From contig OZ246407.1 of NCBI GenBank assembly GCA_965231025.1, forward strand, positions 62,001-126,000: DNA of 64,000 bases, given 5' to 3'. Source of the stretch: PALSA-1335 sp965231025 (GTDB lineage: Bacteria > Patescibacteriota > Gracilibacteria > UBA1369). The notes beneath the pieces are model-generated. The model was not told the DNA's origin and made no database searches. It was given only the letters and a program-made list of their open reading frames with translations. The position numbers were made by a program, and so were the translations under genes. Numbering within the stretch: position 1 is the first letter of the stretch; every line of letters begins with the position of its first letter. Positions 41,001 to 49,505 of the stretch are shown in pieces.

Positions 41001-42645
41001 TGTTACAAACGTTCACTATTTGGCTCTCGAACAGTCCGGTCAATTGGCCGCTTACGTTGAAGGTCAACCAAACGCTAAGCTCCTCATTGCCGGTACAACG
41101 GCGAACCTGGTCAACAAATATCGCTTCCATGCTACAAAGGAGGCCTTCAAGGTGACCAAGCTCACACTCTCCAATGAAACAGCTTCCATTGCTGGTCAGA
41201 ACGAGTTCCTCCCGGCAAACACAAGCATCGCTACAACAGCAACTGGTGTTATCACCGCCGCTCAGGCAGTGACCGCTGGTACAACAGTAGCTCTCGCTTG
41301 GACCCCAGCCGGTACATTCACCGCTGGTGACTACTACCAATTGACTACAGCAGGTGGTTTCGCAGTTGTTAAGGTTGTAACAACAACGGCAGCATCCCCT
41401 GTAAGCGTCTACGTAGTAAGCAACACAGGTGCTGCTACAGCAGCTGTTGCTGCAACTCAGCTCAACGCTGAGGACACCGAGACGGCTCAGGCTGTAACGG
41501 TAAAATACAAGAACAGCGCCGGTGCTGATGAAACCAAGACAGCCTTCCTGACCAATGGTGTGGTGGCTCTCTCCGGTCTCGACCTCTTTGTTGGAAAAGA
41601 TGCTGATGCTTACGTTGAAGTTTCAGCTGACATAACCAACAGTTCTACTGGTGGCGCAGACATGAGCGGTAAGAAACTCAAGCTCGGTCTCGCTGTAGTA
41701 GGTAACGACTCAACCAAGTTCGAAGCTGTCGGTCAGGGTAGTTCGACAACCATGAACTCAATTGGCGCCGCTACATCTTCTTCAACAATGGTTTCCCTCG
41801 CAAACACTGCGAACGTGAACACCATGGTTGTACGCAAGACTGCTCCAGCCTTCACCAAACAAGCTGCAGGTACAACACTCGTAGCCGGTGAAAACACCCT
41901 CTACGCTGTGAAGATTGCTGCTGATCCGGCTGGTGGCGTAAGCTTCGGCCGTTTGGTATTCGATGTTGGCTTCTCTGAAACCGACACCGGAACCGAAGTA
42001 GTCAACAGCCTTAAACTGTATCGTGGCGCAACACCTCTCACCACAACCAACGTAAACATCGTTTCGTTGACAAGTGCTGGCGCAGAAGGTGCTGAAGTTG
42101 CAGACTCCGACTGTCTCGGTGAAGCTGTAGCTGCCGACAACGGCGCTGCATGTGCCGACGTCGATGCAGGTAACTTCAAAGTTATCGTATCCTTCAACCA
42201 GGAAGAAAGCATTTCCGCTGGTGCCAATGAAACCTATACCCTCAAGGCAAACGTTGCCGGTGTTGGTAGCGGTGACTCGTTGAACGTCAGAATTGCTACT
42301 GGAGACGAAGCTGCTGAAGTTGCAGCTCTCGTAGCCGGTGTAAGCAACGGAAACGGATTCTTCAACACAGGTAAGGTATACGACGCTGTCGCAAACCAGG
42401 GTCTCTTCGCAGGCGCAAGCCCGGTAGATTCTGACTTTGTGAACACTGCTAACGCAGGTCGCAACGTCGTCTGGTCAGACAAATCATCCGACACTCATAG
42501 CTATCCAGCTGTAACTGGCGCAGGCCAGGCTACCGCTGCCGCTGAAAAGGGCGCAACCGTCATTTCAGCTAGTGGTTCCAACGACTGGACCAATGGTTAT
42601 CTGTTGAAGGTTACAGATTTGGCCGCTCAGACAATCTCCTACTAA
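38092..42645 (+). CDS. S-layer-type protein with three N-terminal SLH domains
   Basis: A 1517-residue secreted protein, probably the main cell-surface lattice subunit. Residues 1-34 are a signal peptide ending ANVAQA. SLH units lie at about 36-90, 98-155 and 162-210 (YSDVPTDAWFYTYVEQLAAA; FTDVAPGAWYYQYV; FPDVATDRWSYDFV), which bind wall polysaccharide. A Big_5/Ig-like domain follows (about 215-310), then a series of Thr/Ala/Val-rich beta domains to the C-terminus. Codon choice differs from neighbours (many GCT, ACA, GTT/GTA, GGT), as expected for a very highly expressed gene. It has its own promoter, a long leader and a strong terminator. Only two Cys pairs are visible in the long beta region. 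Confidence 0.93.
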   Translation: MDIATGVQKVRRFVASLSVVTLVASLFVANVAQAATYSDVPTDAWFYTYVEQLAAAGILDTTQTNYRPADLANRAEAAKLLVEAAGLTIDTSAGPSFTDVAPGAWYYQYVETAAKNGVVSGYADKPGFYGPGDAVTREQFSKMAANAMALTTKTDGGPHFPDVATDRWSYDFVETLYSWSVVDGYPDGTFGPTKNINRAEIAKMVVGSMNPVLRTTGAFGVVSANPTSATMVDVMFSQELDGVEAAKAANYSIKDADGNVLAVSAATVSADKVTLTTGSQTAGKTYTLTVSNVMSKGGVAIVGKTVDFKGYTMTVGGDITLARNDGSTLAASNIPAGASGVSVLAIDVKGGSTAAVVTGLTLKKTGIADNSNILNVFLYDGLNRITSGKTVNSTNNTVTFNPISFEVGANSTKTLYVVVDLANALVGTGTQDFGFTLEKADMVMTNAKSVGGTFPISSNTHTISSTVNGQITVEKSGTISDLQVGQKDAEIAKFKLSTSSVEGATVSQLAFLVNGSVAASALVNLRLLDQDGKVIATTAATNSKDLIVFKLDPGFVMAKGDTRTFSIKADLNTGRNNDTVQVYVEENADVVAIGDKYGFGMRVVKTAYDGTLCTSSAGNCSYSVIKGGDVTIAFGGPTAGTVARNAKDAAFLTFTITSLNNVTVDKMTVQLANNSSAGNRLDNTFFTDPQLKSGTSAFLSSPSDDNEVPGPTRNFVFNDDFSLAAGESKTLSFTMDIENNGAFVATDEYVATLLITSATDSADLVIKDSNNKMITKATQLVPTTNIVGKPQKVDSYTLTVAYSSAPAVQPTVIGSTIEVAGLNFTAGTAGDVKVTDLTLGGYVETDDGGVVFTLKEEARGVCGGTAKVYDQVSEVSLWDGATPVGTTKAFQATNGKAQFTSLNFTVPAGQTKKLTVKYKLNNVAGNVCATAGADLVGVGITTPNTEIVAQDPNSNSVTITNGATALTPDTVTNVHYLALEQSGQLAAYVEGQPNAKLLIAGTTANLVNKYRFHATKEAFKVTKLTLSNETASIAGQNEFLPANTSIATTATGVITAAQAVTAGTTVALAWTPAGTFTAGDYYQLTTAGGFAVVKVVTTTAASPVSVYVVSNTGAATAAVAATQLNAEDTETAQAVTVKYKNSAGADETKTAFLTNGVVALSGLDLFVGKDADAYVEVSADITNSSTGGADMSGKKLKLGLAVVGNDSTKFEAVGQGSSTTMNSIGAATSSSTMVSLANTANVNTMVVRKTAPAFTKQAAGTTLVAGENTLYAVKIAADPAGGVSFGRLVFDVGFSETDTGTEVVNSLKLYRGATPLTTTNVNIVSLTSAGAEGAEVADSDCLGEAVAADNGAACADVDAGNFKVIVSFNQEESISAGANETYTLKANVAGVGSGDSLNVRIATGDEAAEVAALVAGVSNGNGFFNTGKVYDAVANQGLFAGASPVDSDFVNTANAGRNVVWSDKSSDTHSYPAVTGAGQATAAAEKGATVISASGSNDWTNGYLLKVTDLAAQTISY

Positions 42646-42694
42646 TATTTCCTCAGGATTTTTATCCTGAACGAGATGTGAAAGGAAACGAAAG

Positions 42695-42727
42695 GCACCC
42701 CCATGGAAACATGGGGGTGCTTTTTTT
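42695..42727 (+). terminator. Strong rho-independent terminator of the S-layer-type gene
   Basis: GCACCCCCATG (42695-42705), loop GAAA and CATGGGGGTGC (42710-42720): a perfect 11-base GC-rich stem with a GNRA loop, followed by seven T. It lies about 50 bases after the stop codon. Confidence 0.97.
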
Positions 42728-42778
42728 ATGTCCAGAAATATGCTAGGGTATGAGTACAATTATCATCATCCTGCCGTT

Positions 42779-43366
42779 ATGAAACAACGCTCCTTCTTAA
42801 ACTTTTCCGTATTCTCTTTTATTGCTCTCAGTCTTCTTTTGGGTGGTTGTACCAACTACACTATCGAGCCGGAAGGCCTTACGCCCGAGTTGAAGACAAA
42901 ATTCGAGGCCGAAGTGATAAAATGGAATGATCTCATCAAGCACCCGTCCCAACCGGCCGCCACCCAGTCCTCAACGCAGCAGACGCAGGAGGGACAGCAG
43001 ACACAACAAAAAGAGACCCGTCCGGATTTCAACTTTTACATCAATAAAGCCATTGCACAGGAAAGGCTTGGCAAGCTGGGTGATGCTATCCAGACCTATG
43101 AAGAAGCCACAAGGGTTTGGGGACCGAGTATTGTGACGTACCACAATCTTGGCCGTATCTACGACAAAGTCGGCGAAGGGGAAAAGGCCATCGAGTACTA
43201 CCTCAAATTGGTGAACGAATACAGCGGCGACGAGTACTACCTGGATATTGCAAAAGCCTATGTAAAAATGGGAAACATGGAGAAGGGCAAAGAAAACTAC
43301 CTGTTTTACGAAAAGAAAACGGGCACCACCGACGGGGAGTACCGCCAACTTTTTAATATCCATTAA
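42779..43366 (+). CDS. TPR lipoprotein
   Basis: A 195-residue lipoprotein with lipobox LGGC (Cys24), a Gln/Thr-rich linker (about 60-80) and a TPR-type helical repeat region (about 85-180; INKAIAQERLGKLGDAIQTY, VTYHNLGRIYDKVGEGEKAI and a third repeat). TPRs bind other proteins, so it probably organises an envelope complex. I begin it at ATG 42779, which opens the signal peptide; the frame upstream crosses the terminator tail. TACAAT at 42755-42760 may be its -10 box. The next gene starts 11 bases after the stop. Confidence 0.85.
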   Translation: MKQRSFLNFSVFSFIALSLLLGGCTNYTIEPEGLTPELKTKFEAEVIKWNDLIKHPSQPAATQSSTQQTQEGQQTQQKETRPDFNFYINKAIAQERLGKLGDAIQTYEEATRVWGPSIVTYHNLGRIYDKVGEGEKAIEYYLKLVNEYSGDEYYLDIAKAYVKMGNMEKGKENYLFYEKKTGTTDGEYRQLFNIH

Positions 43367-43377
43367 TTTTTTCCAAA

Positions 43378-44586
43378 ATGAAAAAGAAAATATCTTTCCT
43401 GATCGGAATGGGAGCCATTCTGATGAGTATTCCGGTCGCTCTGGCCGCAACCATTGCCAGTGACGTTTCTACGCAATTTTCCACGAATGCCGATCCCCAG
43501 CTGATCAGGCCGATCACCGTGACGGCGGAGACCTCGGGCGAAATTACCGCCGCCAACGGAATTACCATTACCATTCCCGATGCCCTTTACACCATCTGGG
43601 ACAGGAGCGTGGTGACGGCTCAGGTAAGCGGAACCGCAGTAACAAACGGGAAAATGGCGGCAAGTACCGAAGTGTCACACCCTGATCCCTATGAAAAAAC
43701 AATCGTCCTGAAGGTACTCAAGGATTTCAATCCCGGGGAAACAGCCGTTATTAACGGCTTGATAATGCGCATATATGACACAGCGAATACCTCGAAATTC
43801 CTGGAGTACGACCTCAACGCAGATGATACAACTGACGTGTACGACATCAATGGAATAAAACTGGACGACACGGACCCGAAAACGGACAATATGGCCCCAT
43901 ACAATGTCACTGACCTCAAAGCCGAACAGATCAGTATCAACGAAGTGAAGCTCACTTGGATCAACCCTCCAGATTTGGATATCAAAAAAATTGATATCGA
44001 GAAGACTCAGGTAAGAAGCGGTGTGACCAGTACCGTAACTTATGACTACATCGCAAACTACAACACCATCGCTATAGCGCAAGAATACATCGATACTGTT
44101 CAACTCAATGACAAGGTGACCTACGCGGTATACGTTCGCGACAGCCGCAACCGTTCAACGGGAGCCGCCGCTGAGCTTACAGTAGTAACGAACCCAACAC
44201 CCTCCACAACTCAGCAAACCACGACCTCCACTCAACAAACCACGACTTCGACCCAGCAGACAACAACTCCGCTTGCAGGAGGCGCTATCCAGGGAATAAC
44301 GCTCACCACACGGGTGGACAAAACGTTGGCGTGGGGAACCTGGCTCAGACTCTGGTATGTGGACACGCTTCTCAAAAATATCGCCCCATACGGCAAATAT
44401 AAGATCGAGTACATGCTCAAAGGTGACGGTCACAAGGGACAGATTCTTCAGCAATACGGTCCGACGGGAAGATCAAACGCCCGCGCCACGTTCAAATGCG
44501 ACCCGGAAGGAATCTATTCCATCAACATCGTTGACCTGACAACCAACAAGCTGGTATGGGCTGGGGACAAGAGCTGCCTCAAATAA
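43378..44586 (+). CDS. Secreted protein with Fn3-like domain and Thr/Gln repeat linker
   Basis: A 402-residue exported protein. Residues 1-23 are a signal peptide ending PVALA. About 35-165 is a beta-rich domain. About 178-280 looks like fibronectin type III (NVTDLKAEQISINEVKLTWI and a late VTYAVYVRDSRNRST). A linker of TTTSTQQ repeats (about 285-300) then leads to a C-terminal domain with Trp and two Cys. It has no membrane anchor, so it is probably released or held by the S-layer. It follows the TPR lipoprotein by 11 bases, likely one transcript. Function is unknown. Confidence 0.75.
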   Translation: MKKKISFLIGMGAILMSIPVALAATIASDVSTQFSTNADPQLIRPITVTAETSGEITAANGITITIPDALYTIWDRSVVTAQVSGTAVTNGKMAASTEVSHPDPYEKTIVLKVLKDFNPGETAVINGLIMRIYDTANTSKFLEYDLNADDTTDVYDINGIKLDDTDPKTDNMAPYNVTDLKAEQISINEVKLTWINPPDLDIKKIDIEKTQVRSGVTSTVTYDYIANYNTIAIAQEYIDTVQLNDKVTYAVYVRDSRNRSTGAAAELTVVTNPTPSTTQQTTTSTQQTTTSTQQTTTPLAGGAIQGITLTTRVDKTLAWGTWLRLWYVDTLLKNIAPYGKYKIEYMLKGDGHKGQILQQYGPTGRSNARATFKCDPEGIYSINIVDLTTNKLVWAGDKSCLK

Positions 44587-44626
44587 CGCCCGCTCCTTGG
44601 TCAGGAAGCTACAGTATAATAATTAT

Positions 44627-44653
44627 AAAGCCCGTCAACAAAGACGGGCTTTT
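44627..44653. terminator. Bidirectional terminator
   Basis: AAAGCCCGTC (44627-44636), a short loop and GACGGGCTTTT (44643-44653) between two convergent genes. There is a T run on the plus strand and a T/A-rich run on the minus strand. Confidence 0.88.
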
Positions 44654-44670
44654 GAGTAGTCAGAAAGAGT

Positions 44671-45411
44671 TTAACGTCTGTATCGCCGCCAGGCGGTAAA
44701 AATGCCCCGTAAGCTTTTATAAATATGCCTTAAAACGTTCGTGATAAGCCTGGAAGAGGTTCCATCACGCCTGGAAACGAAAGTAACCGGCACCTGGGCT
44801 ATCCGCAAGCCCTGAAAATGGGACTGGATGAGGTTTTCATGCGTGTAGGTATGGGTGGAATGGATCTGGATGGATTCAGCAGCCTTCCGGGTATACGCCC
44901 TGAATCCGCTTGAGGCGTCACGGACGTTCATGCCGGTAAGCCGGCGTATGAACCAGCTGCCGGCGATATTCCCGTATTTTTTCGCCAGGGGCATGAAACG
45001 CAGCTTCCGCACCTGCCGGTCGCCGACCACGAGATCGGCTTCACTGGCCAGAAGGGGCGCAACCAGCTGGGGAATCTCCTCCGCGCGGTACTGCCCGTCC
45101 GCATCGATATTCACGATAATGTCAGCTCCCCACTCCAGGGCGTTCCGAATACCTGTTACAAAGGCATTGGCCAGGCCCTTGTTGGGTTTGACCATGGTGA
45201 CGGATAAAAGCTCGCGGTCGTTACGGCCGGTTGTGTGAGCCAGTTTTTGCCCGGCTTCTTCTGCCGCCCGAACGGTGCGGTCCATCGATCCGTCGTCGGT
45301 TACAAACATTTTGATGGCGCGGATGCCGCTAATGCTGGAAGGCACCGCCCCGATGACGCGGGCGATGCTTTGTTCCTCATTAAAAGCCGGAATGCAGATG
45401 GCGAGTTTCAT
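44671..45411 (-). CDS. GT2 glycosyltransferase, dolichyl/polyprenyl-phosphate sugar synthase type
   Basis: A 246-residue GT-A glycosyltransferase, likely cytoplasmic and membrane-associated, that could load a sugar onto polyprenyl phosphate. Seen: AICIPAFNEEQSIARVIG at the start, VTDDGSMDRT, the metal-binding INIDADGQYRAEEIPQLV region, and LTGMNVRDASSGFRAYTRKA, typical of DPM1-like enzymes. No C-terminal membrane helices are present. I place the start at Met 45411; a TACAAT box (45423-45418) lies only six bases ahead, so the mRNA may be almost leaderless. A lipid-linked sugar from this enzyme could feed the DUF2142-like protein encoded divergently. Confidence 0.9.
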   Translation of the reverse strand: MKLAICIPAFNEEQSIARVIGAVPSSISGIRAIKMFVTDDGSMDRTVRAAEEAGQKLAHTTGRNDRELLSVTMVKPNKGLANAFVTGIRNALEWGADIIVNIDADGQYRAEEIPQLVAPLLASEADLVVGDRQVRKLRFMPLAKKYGNIAGSWFIRRLTGMNVRDASSGFRAYTRKAAESIQIHSTHTYTHENLIQSHFQGLRIAQVPVTFVSRRDGTSSRLITNVLRHIYKSLRGIFTAWRRYRR

Positions 45412-45477
45412 ACCATCATTGTAATGAACCCGCGAACGAATTTGAAGCTGAAGCGAAGTCATGGCACAATACTACCA

Positions 45478-46929
45478 ATGCAGACACACTCCGGAAAACA
45501 AGGGAACGTTGCGTGGATTTGGCTGATCATAGCCATATTTTTCTCCAAAGAGCTGTTGTGGTCGTACTTTGTGCCTCCATGGCAGGCTCCGGACGAAATC
45601 GCGCATTACGGCTACGTAGAGGCACTTTTTTACGAGCACGCTTTTCCGGTTTTGGGGAAGACTTTGCTTTCGGAACGGGTCCAGGCAATCGGACCGGTGG
45701 AATCGGCCAGGGAAATAGACTACTACAAAGGTTCACTCAATTTGAACTGGATCGCCCAGCACCCGCCGTTGTATTACCTGGCTCTGGAGCCTTTGTTTGC
45801 CCTCATGCAGCACGAAGATCCCGTGACCTGCATCTTTTTGCTGCGGCTGGTCTCAATACTGTTGGGATGCATGACGCTTTGGTTCGCGCACAAAACACTC
45901 GGGATGCTTCTTCCCGAAAGTGAGTTGACGCAAAAAGCCATGATGGTAGGAATGGCCTTTCTTCCGATGTTTTCCGCGATCAGTGCCGCCATGAACAACG
46001 ACAATCTGGTCATCATGCTGGCGAGTATTTTGACGTATCTCTCCGTGAAGAATTTTGAAAAACATGATCCAAAGGGAAGCCTGCAAATGGGAATAGTGTT
46101 GGGCCTATTAGCGCTGACAAAAGCCACTTCTCTCCCATTGTGGATTTCGATTTTTCTCCTGGAAATCATAAAACACCTGCGCCGGGACGTGAAACAGGCA
46201 GGGCAAACGAGCCGCATTGGACGGTTCGTGACCCATCAGGCCATTATTTTTGGGTCGGCTTTGGCAATCGCAGGATGGTGGTACGCAAGGAATATGGTTC
46301 TCTACAATACGCTTCTTCCGGAAATCGGTTCGCTCGTTTCCAGGGAACCCACATTGCTGGAGCTCTACCCGTATGTCGCCGTGGCTTTCCCCGAGGCGAC
46401 GGGGAATATTGCATTGCCGCAAGCCACCTGGTGGGATTTTCTGGTGAAGCTAAGATTTGTATGGGAGTACTACAAAAATATGTGGGGAGCGTTCGGTCAG
46501 TTTTTTTTCAGGCTCTTTCCGTGGCAGTACGCGGTTATTGGAGCCCTGACGATATTTTCCGCAGCGGGTTACATGAAGTTGATGGTGCAGTCGGCAAAGA
46601 ACGGGATATTCAAAAAAAGAAAACTCAAACAACTTGGCCGGCAAATACTTCGGTGGAATGGATGGGCGTTGCTTTTGCCCCTGTTAACGGTCTTCCTGGC
46701 ACTGTCCTTCAAGCTTTTTGAAATCTACCGTCTGCGCGGATTCCTGGGCGCCATGCATGGCCGCTACCTGTTTTCGGCCCTCATCGCCTTCATGTATTTT
46801 TTCATCAAAGGGATGGAGCACGCTGCGGCAAAAAAATATCTTCCCGCGGTGCTGGTGGGCGTGATGGTATTTTTTGTGCTCAATGATTTTACAGCCCTTA
46901 TATACCGCATTATCCCCGAATTCTACTGA
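45478..46929 (+). CDS. DUF2142-like polytopic membrane protein (GT39/GT-C type)
   Basis: A 483-residue membrane protein with about ten to eleven hydrophobic segments. The first large outer loop has FVPPWQAPDEIAHYGYVEAL with an acidic pair, the mark of DUF2142 proteins and similar to the catalytic loop of GT-C glycosyltransferases that use lipid-linked sugars. It may decorate a glycan on the outer face of the inner membrane; activity is inferred. ATG 45478 starts just before the first helix. It opens an operon of five tightly packed genes (overlaps of 1, 53 and 8 bases and one gap of 11). Confidence 0.82.
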   Translation: MQTHSGKQGNVAWIWLIIAIFFSKELLWSYFVPPWQAPDEIAHYGYVEALFYEHAFPVLGKTLLSERVQAIGPVESAREIDYYKGSLNLNWIAQHPPLYYLALEPLFALMQHEDPVTCIFLLRLVSILLGCMTLWFAHKTLGMLLPESELTQKAMMVGMAFLPMFSAISAAMNNDNLVIMLASILTYLSVKNFEKHDPKGSLQMGIVLGLLALTKATSLPLWISIFLLEIIKHLRRDVKQAGQTSRIGRFVTHQAIIFGSALAIAGWWYARNMVLYNTLLPEIGSLVSREPTLLELYPYVAVAFPEATGNIALPQATWWDFLVKLRFVWEYYKNMWGAFGQFFFRLFPWQYAVIGALTIFSAAGYMKLMVQSAKNGIFKKRKLKQLGRQILRWNGWALLLPLLTVFLALSFKLFEIYRLRGFLGAMHGRYLFSALIAFMYFFIKGMEHAAAKKYLPAVLVGVMVFFVLNDFTALIYRIIPEFY

Positions 46930-47600
46930 TGCGCAAAAAACTGAACACCACGTGGAACAACAGATTTTTTTACGGGGCCATCGTCCTGGGATTGGCGATG
47001 GTGCTGTACGGGTATCTTCCGGTTCCCTACACCCTTTATGTCCAGCCGAACGATGGTTTCTTACGGGCTGCGGACCCCGTTACCCTTCAAACTCCTCTTC
47101 AGCAATGCCTTGAAGGAAATTTCGAAAACGTCACCGGCATCGATCTGTTGCTGGCAACCTATGCAAGGCCAAACTCCAACACGAACCGCTACGAGATCTT
47201 CACCATTGAGAATGGAGGCAAAAGGGTACTGCGCCAGGGGGAATTTTCCTCGGAGGGGGTGAGAGACAACGACTACCACTCAATCAATTTTCGAAGTATA
47301 GAAACAATGGGGAACGGAAAATTTTGCTTCCTGCTCACGTCTCCGGACGGGACACTGGAAAACGGCATTACCTATTGGTTGAATAGTCAAAGTCAGCCGG
47401 TTCTCAAGATCAAGAGCACGGTGCCATTGCATAAGGCCATGGAACAAATCATCGACGCAAGCCGATTTGACCTTCCAATGTGGCTGGCAGTTGCGCTATG
47501 CTTGCTCTACCTGAGCGCAAACATAAGTGCTCTCTTCCTCGTTTGGCATGAAAAAGCAGCACCTTCGCATTCTGGCGGAACTCGTAAAAAGCGAATTTAA
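46929..47600 (+). CDS. Bitopic membrane protein of the glycan operon, unknown function
   Basis: A 223-residue protein with one hydrophobic helix near each end (about 13-32 and 178-200) and an extracytoplasmic domain of about 140 residues between them with two Cys. I recognise no family. Its ATG overlaps the stop of the DUF2142-like gene (ATGA arrangement) and its last 53 bases overlap the ABC permease, so it is translated as part of this operon. The Wzz-like layout (helix, outer domain, helix) is suggestive of a helper for glycan export or length, but the protein lacks other Wzz marks. Confidence 0.75.
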   Translation: MRKKLNTTWNNRFFYGAIVLGLAMVLYGYLPVPYTLYVQPNDGFLRAADPVTLQTPLQQCLEGNFENVTGIDLLLATYARPNSNTNRYEIFTIENGGKRVLRQGEFSSEGVRDNDYHSINFRSIETMGNGKFCFLLTSPDGTLENGITYWLNSQSQPVLKIKSTVPLHKAMEQIIDASRFDLPMWLAVALCLLYLSANISALFLVWHEKAAPSHSGGTRKKRI

Positions 47601-48306
47601 GTTACGGTATCAAAATTCGTTCCTGGGCTATTTTTGGACATTGATCAAGCCGTTGCTGCTTTTTGGCGTGATCTACCTGGTGTTTTCCGTGTTCATGCAG
47701 TCCCCGATCGAAAACTATCCGGTGTATCTGCTGCTCGGGATTATCGTCTGGAACTTTTTTGCCGAGGCAACCCTGATCGGCATGAACAGCCTCCTGGCAA
47801 AACGCGATTTGATAACGAAAATTTATTTCCCGCCATCCGTCATTATTTTCGCAAGCACGATCTCAAGCCTGGTGACGCTGCTTTTAAACCTCGTGATTTT
47901 CTTTGTTTTCATGTTCGCGGCCGGAGTGGCTGTTCAGGCGGAAGCGTTGTTCTTCCTGATCTACATCGTGGAACTCTACATGATTGCGGCGGGCATGACG
48001 TTTCTGCTGGCCTCACTGTATCTCCATTTCAGGGATCTCCAGCACATATGGGAAATTCTGCTGCAAATTGGATTTTGGCTTACACCCATTATTTATCCGG
48101 TGACGATCGTTCCGTATGAATACCACCGCTATATTTTCCTCAATCCACTGGCGAGAGTGATCGAATATTCCCGCGACATCTTCATACGGCATCACATACC
48201 CGAACTCAGCCTGAACATCGTACTTTTTCTGATGGCCGCGGTGATTTTTTGGGCGGGATATAGTATTTTTAAGTCCCAATCCGGAAGGGTTGCGGAAAAA
48301 ATTTAA
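47548..48306 (+). CDS. wzm: ABC-2 type polysaccharide exporter permease
   Basis: Membrane half of a Wzm/Wzt exporter that moves lipid-linked polysaccharide across the inner membrane. 252 residues with six hydrophobic segments. Seen: the amphipathic start ELVKSEFKLRYQNSFLGYFW ahead of the first helix and the late GFWLTPIIYPVTIVP and NPLARVIEYSRD, all typical of ABC-2 O-antigen permeases. ATG 47548 is preferred; an in-frame GTG lies 21 bases upstream. It overlaps the preceding gene by 53 bases and is followed after 11 bases by the ATPase. Confidence 0.93.
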   Translation: MKKQHLRILAELVKSEFKLRYQNSFLGYFWTLIKPLLLFGVIYLVFSVFMQSPIENYPVYLLLGIIVWNFFAEATLIGMNSLLAKRDLITKIYFPPSVIIFASTISSLVTLLLNLVIFFVFMFAAGVAVQAEALFFLIYIVELYMIAAGMTFLLASLYLHFRDLQHIWEILLQIGFWLTPIIYPVTIVPYEYHRYIFLNPLARVIEYSRDIFIRHHIPELSLNIVLFLMAAVIFWAGYSIFKSQSGRVAEKI

Positions 48307-48317
48307 TACCATTTCTG

Positions 48318-49505
48318 ATGGAACGAGCACTGTCATTGGCCAATGTATGTAAAAGTTTCATGCTTCCCCACGAAAAGCGGAATACGCTGAAGGAAAGTGT
48401 TTTGGGAATGCTGAAGAAGCGCACGTATGAACATTTTAAGGCATTGGACAATATTAATCTTCAGGTTCAGAAAGGAGATTTCATCGGAATCGTGGGAAAA
48501 AACGGGAGCGGGAAAAGCACGCTTCTGAAGGTCATCGCGGGCATATATAAGCCCGATAAAGGCAGGATGGAAGCCGACGGAACCATTGCGCCGTTCCTGG
48601 AACTGGGTATTGGATTTCAGCCCGAACTCACCGGCCGTGAGAACATCAGGGTGAACGCGACGCTGCTGGGATTAACAAAAAAGGAGATCGCCAACAAATT
48701 TGGTGAAATTGTGCGTTTTGCGGAAGTCGAAAAATTTCTTGATCTCAAGATGAAAAATTTCTCCTCGGGGATGCAGGCAAGGCTGGCTTTTGCCATCGCC
48801 AAAGAGGCGGACGCGGACATTTACCTCTGCGACGAAGTGTTTGCCGTGGGGGACGAGGCGTTCCAGCAAAAGTGCATCGAGGTGTTTGAACGTTGGAAAA
48901 AACAGGGAAAAACACTGGTGCTGGTGAGTCATAACCCGTCGTTTATCACGCAGTTTTGCAATAAGGCGCTGCTCCTGGAAAAGGGGAAAATAGCCATGGG
49001 AGGGGACGCGGAGACGGTGATTGACGAGTATCACCGGAGAATTCATATGGAAAGCCGGCCCGCGGAAACTCCAAAAATTTCCGTTGATTCCGACCTCCTG
49101 GTGACCGACGTCAGATTCTTCGATCATCACGGTCTGGAAACAAGCAGTTTTAAGACCGGAGAATCCATCACTGCCCGCATTTTTTATAGGATTAAAAAAC
49201 CCGTGACAAAGCCGGTATTTGGTATTGCCATCCATAGGGATGATGGTGTACATATTAGTGGCCCAAACACCAGGACCTCTGAGTACCCGATTGAGGAGGT
49301 CAAAAGGGACGGCTATCTGGACTGTATGATCAATCCAAATACGCTGCTGGGTGGACGGTACGTGTTCACGGTTTCATGCTTTGATTACTCATGCACACGC
49401 CCGTACGATTACCACGACAAAAAGTACACGTTTTCGGTGGAACGAAACCGTGAAAACCAATACGGACTGATTGAACTTCCTGTTACTTGGCGCCACTATG
49501 GCTGA
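48318..49505 (+). CDS. wzt: Polysaccharide ABC exporter ATPase with C-terminal carbohydrate-binding domain
   Basis: ATPase partner of Wzm. 395 residues. Seen: Walker A GIVGKNGSGKSTLLKVIAG, the LELGIGFQPELTGRENI block typical of the Wzt branch, signature FSSGMQARLAFAIA, Walker B ADIYLCDEVFAVGDEAF and the switch His in VLVSHNPS. After about residue 250 comes an extra beta domain of about 140 residues, as in Wzt proteins that recognise the modified end of a finished O-chain. The next gene encodes a methyltransferase fused to glycosyltransferases and starts 8 bases before this stop, which fits an end-recognition system. Confidence 0.95.
   Translation: MERALSLANVCKSFMLPHEKRNTLKESVLGMLKKRTYEHFKALDNINLQVQKGDFIGIVGKNGSGKSTLLKVIAGIYKPDKGRMEADGTIAPFLELGIGFQPELTGRENIRVNATLLGLTKKEIANKFGEIVRFAEVEKFLDLKMKNFSSGMQARLAFAIAKEADADIYLCDEVFAVGDEAFQQKCIEVFERWKKQGKTLVLVSHNPSFITQFCNKALLLEKGKIAMGGDAETVIDEYHRRIHMESRPAETPKISVDSDLLVTDVRFFDHHGLETSSFKTGESITARIFYRIKKPVTKPVFGIAIHRDDGVHISGPNTRTSEYPIEEVKRDGYLDCMINPNTLLGGRYVFTVSCFDYSCTRPYDYHDKKYTFSVERNRENQYGLIELPVTWRHYG

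Noticed and set aside
44615..44620. TATAAT just before the terminator, as the promoter of a small RNA
   Set aside because: No -35 box at proper spacing and only about 10 bases before the hairpin.
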